Assembly (NCBI RefSeq): GCF_034347385.1
Contig: NZ_CP133777.1
Span: forward strand, 2,108,001 to 2,172,000
DNA: 64,000 bases
Reading direction: 5' to 3'
Source of the DNA: Actimicrobium sp. CCC2.4
Lineage (GTDB): Bacteria; Pseudomonadota; Gammaproteobacteria; Burkholderiales; Burkholderiaceae_D
In this document: piece after piece, positions 46,854 to 55,447 of the stretch
Position numbering within the stretch: the stretch's first letter is position 1
Layout of the letters: every line of letters begins with the position of its first letter
Made by a program: the position numbers and the translations under genes
The notes under the pieces: generated by a model
Database searches by the model: none
What the model saw: only the letters and a program-made list of their open reading frames with translations
Told to the model about the DNA's origin: nothing

Positions 46854-47870
46854 TCAGACTAAAGGGAGTGGTTTCGCTTGCGTGCTTGCCGCCGGTTGGA
46901 CGGCAGCGTCTGTTTGTGCCGGTACTGTGACGGGCGGCGTGATGCCCGCAGCGAGCGGTGGTGCGAGCGGCGTTGCCGTTTGCGGTCGCGGTGCCGCCGG
47001 AGGTTCTGCTGCCGCTGGCTGTTCTGCCTCGGCCTCGGGCTCTGCCTGTGCCTCCGCTTCTGCCTCCGCCTCCGCCTTCGCTTCTGCCTTCGCTTCTGCC
47101 TCCGCTTCTTTCTTCTTCAACGCCTCTGCGTCGCGCCGGTCCGCCATATCGGCCTGGAATTCCCTGACCGGTTTTGCCATTTCTACGGTGAAGGCAAGGC
47201 CGAGTAGCAGCACGAGCACGGGTAAAGGTGGTGCCGCGAACAATAACGCCAGTCCGCCGACTGCAGCCATGCCGAACAAGCCCGCCATCGCCAAGGTACC
47301 TGCCCTTCCTCCAAAACTAGTGCGGATGTTCTCGGCTCCTTTTGTCAGTTGTCCGGGGGGCGGCATCCTATCGACTGGCGGGTGTTGAGTGTTCGACTGT
47401 CGGGGCGATGTTGGATGCGCGGGAGCGTTTACTGGGGCGGATTCGTGGTTCTCCGGATGTGCCGCAGTGCTCGTGGCTCCTGGTTGTGCATTGAGGCGCT
47501 CATTTAATTCCTTCTGAAGTTCTTCCACCCGTGCGCATTGGGCATGGTGTTCATTCCCCTGAGTGGACGTGTTGCCGCCGTTCCGGCCGGGAGCGTTTGG
47601 TCCCGGTAGTAGGGCAGCGATAGCCTGATTGAGTTGTTGAATCAGTTGGGATGCCGTAACAAGCATGTCCGGAGAGGCTCTACGATTTTCCTCTGCCAAG
47701 GCATTGGTGTTTGGGCGCTGGAGTGGCGGCCGTTCCTGAGACTCGGTCTTTCGCTGTGTCGGAATCTCGACGGCTGCCGGTTCAATAAGCGTGGGCGTCG
47801 CCTCCCCAACTGGGATTGGTCCATTGGAGCATCCAGCTCTGACACCGCTTACTGCGCCATTGTTAGCCAT
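46854..47870 (-). CDS. Hairpin-membrane protein with coiled coil and Ala-Glu tail (paralogue-like set, member 2)
   Basis: A 338-residue protein of no known family, with a GGAGGG ribosome site nine bases before the ATG. Residues 1-60 are disordered; about 62-78 form a helix (LIQQLNQAIAALLPG) and about 105-122 a short coiled coil (RVEELQKELNERLNA). A Pro/His-rich linker follows, then a basic stretch (LTKGAENIRTSFGGRAG, about 170-187) and a hydrophobic hairpin (about 188-225) with a Pro-Pro turn (FAAPPLPVLV). After it come a charged helix and an Ala/Glu/Lys repeat (about 245-285), and a Pro-rich end. No signal peptide. Same layout as the proteins at 40794 and 48051. Confidence 0.7.
   Translation of the reverse strand: MANNGAVSGVRAGCSNGPIPVGEATPTLIEPAAVEIPTQRKTESQERPPLQRPNTNALAEENRRASPDMLVTASQLIQQLNQAIAALLPGPNAPGRNGGNTSTQGNEHHAQCARVEELQKELNERLNAQPGATSTAAHPENHESAPVNAPAHPTSPRQSNTQHPPVDRMPPPGQLTKGAENIRTSFGGRAGTLAMAGLFGMAAVGGLALLFAAPPLPVLVLLLGLAFTVEMAKPVREFQADMADRRDAEALKKKEAEAEAKAEAKAEAEAEAEAQAEPEAEAEQPAAAEPPAAPRPQTATPLAPPLAAGITPPVTVPAQTDAAVQPAASTQAKPLPLV
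47027..47112 (-). repeat. Ala-Glu codon repeat inside member 2
   Basis: An imprecise hexamer repeat (GCCTCC, GCTTCT and similar on the plus strand) codes for alternating Ala and Glu with Lys every few residues. It is low-complexity coding DNA prone to slippage, so length variation between strains is expected. Confidence 0.8.
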
Positions 47871-48050
47871 TTTTCACGCCCTCCATCAGTCGATAACATC
47901 GTCCTGCTGTTTCCGGTGCCGGGTAGGTGGCACGTAATGGCCGTGTCATTGCGGCTTCAGTGCACCGGCTTCCATGCCCCGGTGAGCTGTCAGCGAGGGC
48001 ACGGATGCTGAGGCATTGCGCAGTCGGTCGGGCTGCGGACAAGGCGGGAA

Positions 48051-48719
48051 TCATAGAGGGCTGCTGTTGTCGCGAGCGAGATGGGGTGGTAAGCCAAGCG
48101 CTGACGGTCTTTGTGGAAGCACTGGTGCCGGCACCTCATTCGGGTAACTTGATTCCCATTCTGACGATTGACTTTGGTTCGGTTCTGAATTGATTAAGCA
48201 CATCGATAAAAACGCCGCTGCGACACACATTCCCAGGGTTCCGACTACGAGTAGCCCAGGGGGGGTAATCATGGCTGCGGCGATACATACGCCAATAACG
48301 AACCCTGCCAGGGCCAAGCAGACTGGTGGAACATGTTTTGTTAATGACCTGAAACAACCACATACCGCGCCGGCGATTTTTTTCCATGCACCGGGAGATG
48401 AATCAGGTTTCTTTCGCACAGCGGGCGATAGCTGTTCTTTCAACCGGCTATTTTCATCTTGAAGGATATTGACCTGCTGCTCTAATTTGGCGAAAGGCTC
48501 TTTCATTTGTTCAAATATTTCCCGAGCCACATGCTGGTATTGCTCGTCCGATAAACGAACCTGTGCTGGAGGTTTGTAGCTGCCGTCAATCGGTGCGCGC
48601 TGCGTGCGGCGGAGTTCGCCGGAATTGCCCGGGCGGGGAGACTCCGGGGTACTGACATTGAATGGAGTTTGAGCAGCAGCACCGAAAGGGGACGGATTTT
48701 CGTTGGTTATCTTGGGCAT
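48051..48719 (-). CDS. Hairpin-membrane protein with coiled coil (paralogue-like set, member 3)
   Basis: A 222-residue protein of no known family; the ATG at 48719 is chosen, with 24 open codons upstream rejected. The first 40 residues are Pro/Ser-rich, then a helix (SDEQYQHVAREIFEQMKEPF) and a coiled coil (KLEQQVNILQDENSRLKEQL, about 75-95). A linker and a basic stretch (KKIAGAVCGCFRSLTKHV) lead to a bilobed hydrophobic hairpin (about 130-175) with a Pro-Pro turn (AMITPPGLLVVG). The tail is Pro/Ser-rich. Four cysteines lie in or near the hairpin, two of them in the CGC segment. It has the same architecture as the proteins at 40794-41630 and 46854-47870. Confidence 0.7.
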   Translation of the reverse strand: MPKITNENPSPFGAAAQTPFNVSTPESPRPGNSGELRRTQRAPIDGSYKPPAQVRLSDEQYQHVAREIFEQMKEPFAKLEQQVNILQDENSRLKEQLSPAVRKKPDSSPGAWKKIAGAVCGCFRSLTKHVPPVCLALAGFVIGVCIAAAMITPPGLLVVGTLGMCVAAAFLSMCLINSEPNQSQSSEWESSYPNEVPAPVLPQRPSALGLPPHLARDNSSPL

Positions 48720-48798
48720 GGCGAAGTGGCCGCATCGGCGGCAAAGGGCTGACGGAAGTGTCCACGTTGAGTAACCGCACCCTCCGACCAAGTTCCTT

Positions 48799-48859
48799 CC
48801 CGGACAAAAAAATCCGGCCGTGTCGCACGAGGCGAAACGGCCGGATTTTTTTGTCCGGG
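48799..48859. terminator. Bidirectional terminator with a 23-bp perfect inverted repeat
   Basis: Arms 48799-48821 and 48837-48859 are perfectly complementary around a 15-base loop. The inner stem ATCCGGCCGT is followed by a 7-base T-run on either strand, and the outer CCCGGACA/TGTCCGGG part extends beyond it. It follows the NRDE gene (minus strand) and precedes hairpin-protein member 3. Confidence 0.88.
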
Positions 48860-48878
48860 CGACGCTGGTATCAGCGCA

Positions 48879-49604
48879 TCAGCAAATCACCCGCTCCCTG
48901 AGCGAGGCCCGGTCGGTCGTATCCAGCCGGGCAATGGTTGAGGCGCGCGTGCCGTAGTCCGGGGTGTCGATGCAGACCGCCGAGAGCGCGCGCTCGAGTT
49001 CAAGCGACAAGCCGGTTTTTGGCAAGCGGCAGTCGGTCGCACGGCGGGTGTCGGTCAGCATTTCGAAGAAGGCTTCGTCGGTGGCGTCCTGGCACAGCAG
49101 GCTGGCGAATTCGGCCTTAGTGCGGACCACTTTCGGCCAGGGCGTATCGAGACGGGCATTCGACAGGCCGTAGATGCCCGGCACGATCGCTTGGCCGTTG
49201 CGCACATCATCGGCTGCGCGGTTCGAATACCAGATCAGTTCGTGGCGGTCGCCGACCAGCAGATTAAAGCCGTTGTAGTCGTCGTCGTCCCGCGCCAGTT
49301 GCGCGACATAGGCTTTCGCTGTCATGGTTCCCGTCAGGAAGTCGGCAGCCAGTTCGCCGCGCGATCGGGCGTCGGCGCGTTGCTCGCCCGGTGCCCGCAC
49401 ATTGGTCAGCGCCGCAAAGCGCCCGGTCTGTGTCACGCCCATCCAGGTACCGCCGCCTTGCAGATCACGGCCGGCATACACCAGCGGACTGTCGCTCCAC
49501 CAACCGGCAGCGGCAGCGGGGCGGGCATGAAATTCATCGCGGTTGCCGGTCGCAATCAGTGGCATGCCGGGGACAACATGCCAGGCAAAGGTAATCAGGC
49601 ACAT
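48879..49604 (-). CDS. NRDE (TANGO2-like) family protein
   Basis: A 241-residue protein whose start MCLITFAWHVVPGMPLIATGNRDEFHARP contains the defining NRDE motif, followed by GRDLQGGGTWMGVTQTGRFAALTNVR. TANGO2-like proteins are linked to heme or acyl-lipid handling in eukaryotes; the bacterial role is uncertain. The Cys2 at the N-terminus resembles an N-terminal nucleophile but no activity is shown. It overlaps the DUF4936 gene by ten bases. Confidence 0.92.
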   Translation of the reverse strand: MCLITFAWHVVPGMPLIATGNRDEFHARPAAAAGWWSDSPLVYAGRDLQGGGTWMGVTQTGRFAALTNVRAPGEQRADARSRGELAADFLTGTMTAKAYVAQLARDDDDYNGFNLLVGDRHELIWYSNRAADDVRNGQAIVPGIYGLSNARLDTPWPKVVRTKAEFASLLCQDATDEAFFEMLTDTRRATDCRLPKTGLSLELERALSAVCIDTPDYGTRASTIARLDTTDRASLRERVIC

Positions 49605-49882
49605 GGAGCGACCTCCACGAATTGTTCGACATGACGACGGCCCTGAGCCAGCGCGCTCACGCCTTCTTCGGCGGCGGCGCGTTCGATCACATCCTCGAAA
49701 CCGGCCGGCACAGCCGGATAGATTTCCATCCAGGTTTGCAGGCCGTCCTTTTCTTCCGGTCGACGTCGCAAGCCGGCGCGAATGTCGTAGCCGGCATTGA
49801 GGCGCTGTTGCAAGGCGTCGACCCGTTGCCGGGCTAGTGCGGCATCCGCGGTGCGGATCGTGTAGTAGACGTAAATATCCAT
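49595..49882 (-). CDS. DUF4936 family protein
   Basis: A 95-residue protein starting MDIYVYYTIRTADAALARQRVDALQQRL with GLRRRPEEKDGLQTWMEIYPAVPAGFEDVIERA, the pattern of DUF4936, a small ferredoxin-like-fold family of beta-proteobacteria. It lies between ygfZ (21 bases upstream) and the NRDE gene, which it overlaps, in one minus-strand unit. Function unknown. Confidence 0.82.
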   Translation of the reverse strand: MDIYVYYTIRTADAALARQRVDALQQRLNAGYDIRAGLRRRPEEKDGLQTWMEIYPAVPAGFEDVIERAAAEEGVSALAQGRRHVEQFVEVAPCA

Positions 49883-49903
49883 GACAGTGCGTGTCTCCAT
49901 TGG

Positions 49904-50908
49904 TTAAACGGTGTCAGGCAGTGCGTAAGGCAAGGCAGTGAAGTGCAAAGCGGGGCCTTGCGCGCCGAGGTGGATCGTGCCGGCGTCGAGGGCGGCAGTC
50001 TTGATTTCAACCAGGCAGTGATGCAGGCCGGACGCGTCGCGGGCGGCATTGACGATCATGCCGCATGGTTGCTCCGGTTCGTTCGCGGCGAAGACTTCCA
50101 TGCCGGCGGCGACCTCGGGCGCGCTGACCGAAGCCGGCAGCGTGCGGCGCTTGAGCTTGCCGAGGTACTGGCTGCGCGCCACGATTTCTTGGCCGGGGTA
50201 GCAACCCTTCCTGAAATTGACGCCGCCAATGGCTTCCAGATTGACCATCTGGGGCACGAATTTTTCTTGTGTTGCCAGCGTGATGTGCGGGATCGCGGCG
50301 AGGATCTCGGTCAGTCGCCAGTGTTCTGTGCCGGCTTGCTGCAGGGTCGTGCCAAGCATTGGCCAGGCGGCGATGGCGATTTCAGGGGTGGTAATCCATT
50401 GGTAGCGGGCCATCGTGCCGGCATCGGTCAGCCGGATCAAAGTGCCGGCGGCGTTTTCGACTTTGGCATACGGCGCGTCCGGCAACAGCGGGAACCAGCC
50501 TGCCAACGCCGCGCCGGCGGCGTCACCACCGAGACCGATGATGGCGCTTGAATCGGTCAGGTCGCTGCTTTTTGCCTTGGCGCGCATGACAAACATTTGC
50601 AGGCGTTTCTGGATGGCCGGCTGGATGTCGCGGGCGACTTCGAGCACGATGCTGCCGGCTGTTCGCCACATCAGGAAGGATGCCAGCAGACGACCCTTTG
50701 GCGTGCAATAGCCGGCCAGTTGAGCCTGCTCGATGCCGAGATGCTCGACATCATTGGTGAGTTGGTTGTGCAAAAAATTGGCGGCATCATCGCCTTCGAA
50801 GGCGATCAGGCCGAGGTCGGTGAGCGCAGAAAAGAAACTCCCGGACGTCGTTACCGGCGTGGCGGGAAGCGAATTTTCTTGCGCGGTGAAGTGGTGCCAG
50901 TTGGTCAT
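49904..50908 (-). CDS. ygfZ: Folate-binding iron-sulfur repair protein YgfZ
   Basis: A 334-residue GcvT-like tetrahydrofolate-binding protein that supports assembly or repair of certain Fe-S enzymes. The diagnostic motif KGCYPGQEIVARSQYLGKLKRR is intact with its essential cysteine. The N-terminal part LGLIAFEGDDAANFLHNQLTNDV is also family-typical. It heads the minus-strand unit ygfZ-DUF4936-NRDE and is divergent from mltG. Confidence 0.95.
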   Translation of the reverse strand: MTNWHHFTAQENSLPATPVTTSGSFFSALTDLGLIAFEGDDAANFLHNQLTNDVEHLGIEQAQLAGYCTPKGRLLASFLMWRTAGSIVLEVARDIQPAIQKRLQMFVMRAKAKSSDLTDSSAIIGLGGDAAGAALAGWFPLLPDAPYAKVENAAGTLIRLTDAGTMARYQWITTPEIAIAAWPMLGTTLQQAGTEHWRLTEILAAIPHITLATQEKFVPQMVNLEAIGGVNFRKGCYPGQEIVARSQYLGKLKRRTLPASVSAPEVAAGMEVFAANEPEQPCGMIVNAARDASGLHHCLVEIKTAALDAGTIHLGAQGPALHFTALPYALPDTV

Positions 50909-51007
50909 GAGTGCCCTGATAAAGTCCGTCTGTTGGGGAATTATGCGTTTATCATTCCGGCTTGATTATAGATGCGGGCTACCGATCGTGTCGGAACCCT
51001 GAAACGA

Positions 51008-51997
51008 ATGAAATTTTTGAAGACGCTATTTTGGCTGTTCGCGCTAGCCGCACTGGGTGCTGCCGGTGGTGGCGCGCACTGGGCCAGCCAACCGATCCTG
51101 GCACCTGGACAACCCGCTGTCGAGTTCGCCATTGCCCCCGGCAGCGGCTTGCGCAGCGTGGCCGAACAGATTGCCAGTCAGGATATTGCGCTACAGCCGT
51201 TATTGTTCGAGGCGCTGGTCCGGCTCACCGGCAAGGATGGTCAGATCAAGGCCGGTCACTATGCGCTCAAGCCCGGCACCACGCCGCAACGGCTGGTCGG
51301 CCAGCTGGTACGCGGCGAGTTTGCACAGGAAGCGCTGGTCATCATCGAAGGCTGGACCTTCCGCCAGATGCGCGAAGCGGTCGCCGCCAGTCCGGCCTTG
51401 AAGCACGACACGGTGGCGCTGAGCGACAAGGAATTGCTGGCCAAAGTCAGTACTGACTACGCGGTTCCGGAAGGGCTGTTTTTTCCGGACACCTATCTGT
51501 TCGCCAAAGGCGCGAGTGACCTGCAGGTGTACCGGCAGGCGCATGCCGCGATGCTCAAGCGCTTGCAGCAAGCCTGGGAACAGCGTGATTTGTCACTGCC
51601 GTACAAGAGCCCCTACGAAGCGCTGACGATGGCTTCGATCATCGAAAAAGAAACCGGCCAGAAAACCGAGCGCGGCATGATCGCCGGCGTGTTCGTCAAT
51701 CGCCTGAAAATCGGCATGTTGCTGCAAACCGATCCGACGGTGATCTACGGCATGGGCGACAAATTCCAGGGCAATATCCGCAAGCGCGACCTGCTCGCCG
51801 ATACGCCGTTCAATACCTACCGGCGGGCAGGTTTGCCGCCGTCGCCGATCTCGCTGCCGGGCAACGATGCGCTCAATGCGGCGCTGCGGCCGGATCGCAC
51901 CGATGCGCTGTATTTTGTCGCGCGCGGCGATGGCACCAGTGTTTTTTCCAGCAACTTGCCCGACCATAATCGGGCAGTCAACCGTTACCAGCGCTAG
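51008..51997 (+). CDS. mltG: Endolytic murein transglycosylase MltG
   Basis: A 329-residue inner-membrane protein with one N-terminal membrane helix (about residues 5-25, [19 protein letters not shown]) and a periplasmic YceG domain. The catalytic Glu is in [18 protein letters not shown] and [11 protein letters not shown] are conserved. It cleaves nascent glycan strands and sets chain length. ATG 51008 is preferred over one 36 bases upstream. It starts the operon mltG-tmk-holB-pilZ-GNAT-tatD-ankyrin. Confidence 0.95.
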   Translation: MKFLKTLFWLFALAALGAAGGGAHWASQPILAPGQPAVEFAIAPGSGLRSVAEQIASQDIALQPLLFEALVRLTGKDGQIKAGHYALKPGTTPQRLVGQLVRGEFAQEALVIIEGWTFRQMREAVAASPALKHDTVALSDKELLAKVSTDYAVPEGLFFPDTYLFAKGASDLQVYRQAHAAMLKRLQQAWEQRDLSLPYKSPYEALTMASIIEKETGQKTERGMIAGVFVNRLKIGMLLQTDPTVIYGMGDKFQGNIRKRDLLADTPFNTYRRAGLPPSPISLPGNDALNAALRPDRTDALYFVARGDGTSVFSSNLPDHNRAVNRYQR

Positions 51998-52007
51998 GCG
52001 CCTTCCG

Positions 52008-52625
52008 ATGTCGACTCCCAGTAAACCCAAATTCATTACATTCGAAGGCATCGATGGTGCCGGTAAATCCAGTCACCTCAGTTTCGTGGCGGACCTGCTG
52101 GCCGCGCGCGGCATTCGGGTGACCAGCACGCGCGAGCCGGGCGGCACGCCGCTCGGCGAGCAATTGCGCACTGTCCTGCTGCATCAAAAAATGCACCTCG
52201 AAACCGAAGCATTGCTGATGTTTGCCAGCCGTCGCGAGCATCTGGCGCAGGTCATCGAGCCGGCGCTGGCGCGGGGCGACTGGGTCATTTCGGATCGCTT
52301 TACCGACGCCACGTTTGCCTATCAGGGCGGCGGGCGGCAGTTGCCGGTGGCCAAGCTGGAACAGCTCGAACAATGGGTGCATCCGCACTTGCAGCCGGAC
52401 CTGACCTTGCTGTTCGATGTGCCGCTCGATGTTGCGCGGGCCCGGCTGGATGCAACCCGCTCACTGGATAAGTTCGAGCAGGAACAGAATGATTTTTTTG
52501 CCGGCGTGCGCGGCGAATACCTGCGCCGGGCGGCGCAATTTCCGGCGCGCTTCCGGATTGTTGACTCGACGCAATCGATGGCGCAGGTGCGCGCGGCATT
52601 GACGGCTATCATGGCAAGCCTGTGA
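52008..52625 (+). CDS. tmk: Thymidylate kinase
   Basis: A 205-residue kinase that phosphorylates dTMP to dTDP. The P-loop [11 protein letters not shown] and the [16 protein letters not shown] segment are family-typical, as is the [12 protein letters not shown] motif. The ATG at 52008 lies ten bases after mltG; a longer upstream frame runs inside mltG and is rejected. Operon position next to holB is common in bacteria. Confidence 0.95.
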   Translation: MSTPSKPKFITFEGIDGAGKSSHLSFVADLLAARGIRVTSTREPGGTPLGEQLRTVLLHQKMHLETEALLMFASRREHLAQVIEPALARGDWVISDRFTDATFAYQGGGRQLPVAKLEQLEQWVHPHLQPDLTLLFDVPLDVARARLDATRSLDKFEQEQNDFFAGVRGEYLRRAAQFPARFRIVDSTQSMAQVRAALTAIMASL

Positions 52626-52679
52626 AACTGAACCTGAAGGATTGCGGTCAATGATGTATTTCAAGCGGACAAGCGACGT

Positions 52680-53720
52680 ATGGCAGTGATGATTTATCCG
52701 TGGCAACAGGAGGCCTGGCAGCAGTTGCACGCAATGCGCGCGCGACTGCCGCACGCCATCCTGTTGCACGGCAATCCCGGCATCGGCAAGACGGATTTTG
52801 CCGAAGCGTTCGCCGCGTCGCTGCTGTGCGAACGCCCGCTCGATGATGGTCGCGCCTGTGGCACTTGCCTGTCCTGCGGCTGGTTCGGGCAATACGCGCA
52901 TCCCGATTACCGCCGCGTGCGCCCCGAAGCGCTCGATGGTGCCGATGCGGCTGCTACTGCCGACGACGGCGATGCCGGCGACGACAAAAAAGCCGCCAAA
53001 GCCAGCAAGGTGCCCTCGAAGGAAATCCGCATCGACCAGATCCGCGCGCTGGCCGATCTGATGAATCTCTCGACCCATCGCAACGGCAAGCGCGTTGTGC
53101 TGCTGTATCCGGCCGAAGCACTGAACACGATCTCGGCCAATGCACTGCTCAAGTCGCTCGAAGAGCCGCCACCGGATACCGTGTTCCTGATGGTCTCGAA
53201 CAGCCTGGACCGCTTGCTGCCGACCATCCTGTCGCGCTGTCGCCAGGTGGCGTTGCCGCTACCGACCACGCCGGTAGCGCTGGCCTGGCTGGAACAGCAG
53301 CAGGTCAGGGATGCCGACATGTGGCTGGCCGAGCAGGGCGGTGCGCCACTGGCGGCACTGGCACTGGCGCAGGCCGGCTCGCATGAAGCACAGGATGAAT
53401 TGCTGGCGATGCTGGCACGCCCCTCGGTCGAGGCATCGCTGAAAACGGCGGACAAATTGCAGAAAGCGGTGGTGGTCGATCTGGTCGTCTGTCTGCAACG
53501 CTGGTTGCACGACTTGCTTTCAGTCAAGCTGAGCGGGAAACTCCGCTATTATCCGAGGAAGCAGGATGTGTTGACGGCGTTGGCGGCACGGGTCGCGGTG
53601 CCCGCGCTACTGAAAGCCGTCGATCAGGCTCGCGAGCGTCGCGCGATTGCCCGGCATCCGCTGGCCGCCAGATTGTTCATCGAGGACATGTTGCTTGATT
53701 ACTCGCATCTCTTTTCTTAG
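52680..53720 (+). CDS. holB: DNA polymerase III subunit delta prime
   Basis: A 346-residue clamp-loader AAA+ subunit. The P-loop-like GNPGIGKT, zinc-binding CGTCLSC and the later CRQVALPLP (DnaX/HolB sensor area), together with SANALLKSLEEPPPDTVFLMVS, identify it. An unusual Ala/Asp/Lys-rich insertion (AAATADDGDAGDDKKAAKASKV, roughly residues 86-107) follows the zinc module. It lies 54 bases after tmk. Confidence 0.95.
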   Translation: MAVMIYPWQQEAWQQLHAMRARLPHAILLHGNPGIGKTDFAEAFAASLLCERPLDDGRACGTCLSCGWFGQYAHPDYRRVRPEALDGADAAATADDGDAGDDKKAAKASKVPSKEIRIDQIRALADLMNLSTHRNGKRVVLLYPAEALNTISANALLKSLEEPPPDTVFLMVSNSLDRLLPTILSRCRQVALPLPTTPVALAWLEQQQVRDADMWLAEQGGAPLAALALAQAGSHEAQDELLAMLARPSVEASLKTADKLQKAVVVDLVVCLQRWLHDLLSVKLSGKLRYYPRKQDVLTALAARVAVPALLKAVDQARERRAIARHPLAARLFIEDMLLDYSHLFS

Positions 53721-53732
53721 GACGCATTGCTC

Positions 53733-54110
53733 ATGGCAGAACACCTCTCAGCAAGTGCCAATGCCGGTATTGCCAGGCCTTCGGTGCTGTCATTGGCCAT
53801 CAAGGAAAAATCCGCACTGTACGCGGCCTACATGCCCTTCCTGACCAATGCCGGAATCTTCGTGCCGACCAATAAAACCTACCGGCTCGGTGATGAAATT
53901 TACCTGATCCTCAGCCTGATGGATGACCAGAGCAAATACCCGATTGCCGGCAAGGTTGCCTGGATCACGCCGGCTGGTGCCAACAACAACAAGGCACAAG
54001 GCATAGGCGTGCATCTGCCTGCCGATGACAGCGGCATGCGCGTACGCATGCGCATCGAAGAATTGCTAGGCGCGGCACTCGGTTCGTCGCGCGCCACCCA
54101 TACCCTGTAA
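53733..54110 (+). CDS. pilZ: PilZ domain protein (type IV pilus PilZ type)
   Basis: A 125-residue protein of one PilZ domain. It contains LSLAIKEKSALYAAYMPFLTNAGIFVPTNKTYRLGDEIYLILSL and GKVAWITPAG with GIGVHL, the features of the type IV-pilus PilZ subclass. The RxxxR and DxSxxG residues needed for c-di-GMP binding are not present, so it probably acts by protein contact. ATG 53733 follows TAGGA. The gene order holB-pilZ-tatD is standard in beta- and gamma-proteobacteria. Confidence 0.9.
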   Translation: MAEHLSASANAGIARPSVLSLAIKEKSALYAAYMPFLTNAGIFVPTNKTYRLGDEIYLILSLMDDQSKYPIAGKVAWITPAGANNNKAQGIGVHLPADDSGMRVRMRIEELLGAALGSSRATHTL

Positions 54111-54137
54111 CTTCTGCTCCCACGGAATTGATTGACG

Positions 54138-54638
54138 ATGTCACTGACCCACCGCCTTGCCCTGATCGCCGACCTGCCTGCCATCGTCGCCATTTACAAC
54201 AGCACCGTCGCCTCGCGCGAAGTCACCGCCGATACCTATCCGATCACGGTCGAATCGCGCTTTGCGTGGTTCGCCGAACATGATCCGGCACGCCGCCCGC
54301 TGTGGGTCGTCGACGACGCGCGCGGCCATGTCATCGGCTGGTTGTCGTATTCGAACTTTTATGGTCGGCCGGCCTATTCCGGCACGGCCGAACTGTCGAT
54401 CTACATCGACGAATCGGCGCGCGGCAAAGGTCTGGGCCGCTACCTGCTGACCGAAGCGATCGCGTTCGCACCACGCATTGCAGTGCATACCTTGCTGGGC
54501 TTTATCTTCGGTCACAACGTGGCCAGCCTGGCATTGTTCGACCGTTTCGGTTTTGCGCGCTGGGCCGAGATGCCCGGGGTGGCCACGCTCGACGGGATCG
54601 AACGCGACTTGATCATCCTCGGCAAGCGGGTCGGCTGA
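54138..54638 (+). CDS. GNAT-family N-acetyltransferase (phosphinothricin acetyltransferase-like)
   Basis: A 166-residue acetyltransferase. The CoA pyrophosphate loop is ARGKGLGRYLL, and YNSTVASREVTADTYPITVESRFAWFAEH at the start is close to the phosphinothricin/methionine-sulfoximine acetyltransferase group. It lies between pilZ and tatD. The natural substrate is unknown. Confidence 0.88.
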   Translation: MSLTHRLALIADLPAIVAIYNSTVASREVTADTYPITVESRFAWFAEHDPARRPLWVVDDARGHVIGWLSYSNFYGRPAYSGTAELSIYIDESARGKGLGRYLLTEAIAFAPRIAVHTLLGFIFGHNVASLALFDRFGFARWAEMPGVATLDGIERDLIILGKRVG

Positions 54639-54667
54639 CGCCGCGGCAGGACGGGTACAATCGCCGC

Positions 54668-55447
54668 ATGTATATCGACTCCCACTGCCATATCAATTTC
54701 CCCGAACTCGCCGCGCGCCTGCCCGAGATTTTTGACAAGATGGCCGAAAACAAGGTCACGCATGCGCTGTGCGTCTCGGTTGACCTGCCGGACTTTCCGC
54801 AAGTGCTGGACCTGGCGCAGCGCTATGACCACATTTACGCATCGGTCGGCGTCCATCCCGATTACGTTGATACGCCGGAGCCTAGCGTCGCGCAGCTCGT
54901 GGCGTTGTCGGATCATCCGAAGATCGTCGCCATCGGTGAAACCGGACTGGATTACTTCCGGCTGACCGGTGACCTGGAATGGCAGCGCGAACGCTTCCGC
55001 GTCCACATCCGCGCCTCACGCGCGACCGGCAAGCCACTCATCATCCACACCCGTGCCTCGTCCGAAGACACCATCCGCATCATGCAGGAGGAGGGTGCCG
55101 GCACCAATGCGGGTGGGGCCGGCGGTGTCATGCACTGCTTCACCGAATCACTGGCCGTGGCCGAAGCGGCCATCGCAATGGGTTTTTATATCTCGTTTTC
55201 CGGCATCGTGACCTTCAAGAGCGCGAAAGAATTGCAGGCGGTCGCGTTGGCGGTGCCGCTGGAAAACATGCTGATCGAGACCGATTCGCCGTATCTGGCT
55301 CCGATGCCGCATCGCGGCAAGATGAACGAGCCGGGGCTGGTGCGCCATGTGGCTGAGTTCATTGCGAGCCTCAAAGGCGTGCCGGTCGAACGCGTCGCGC
55401 AACAGACCACCGATAATTTTTTCAAGCTGTTCGGGATGGCGCGATGA
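54668..55447 (+). CDS. tatD: TatD-family metal-dependent DNase
   Basis: A 259-residue TIM-barrel hydrolase. Metal ligands are visible in MYIDSHCHINF, GETGLDYF, HTRAS and ETDSPYL, and the conserved HCFTES segment is present. TatD enzymes are 3'-5' exonucleases involved in DNA repair or RNA turnover. It is close to pilZ and holB in the operon and its stop overlaps the ankyrin gene (ATGA). Confidence 0.93.
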   Translation: MYIDSHCHINFPELAARLPEIFDKMAENKVTHALCVSVDLPDFPQVLDLAQRYDHIYASVGVHPDYVDTPEPSVAQLVALSDHPKIVAIGETGLDYFRLTGDLEWQRERFRVHIRASRATGKPLIIHTRASSEDTIRIMQEEGAGTNAGGAGGVMHCFTESLAVAEAAIAMGFYISFSGIVTFKSAKELQAVALAVPLENMLIETDSPYLAPMPHRGKMNEPGLVRHVAEFIASLKGVPVERVAQQTTDNFFKLFGMAR

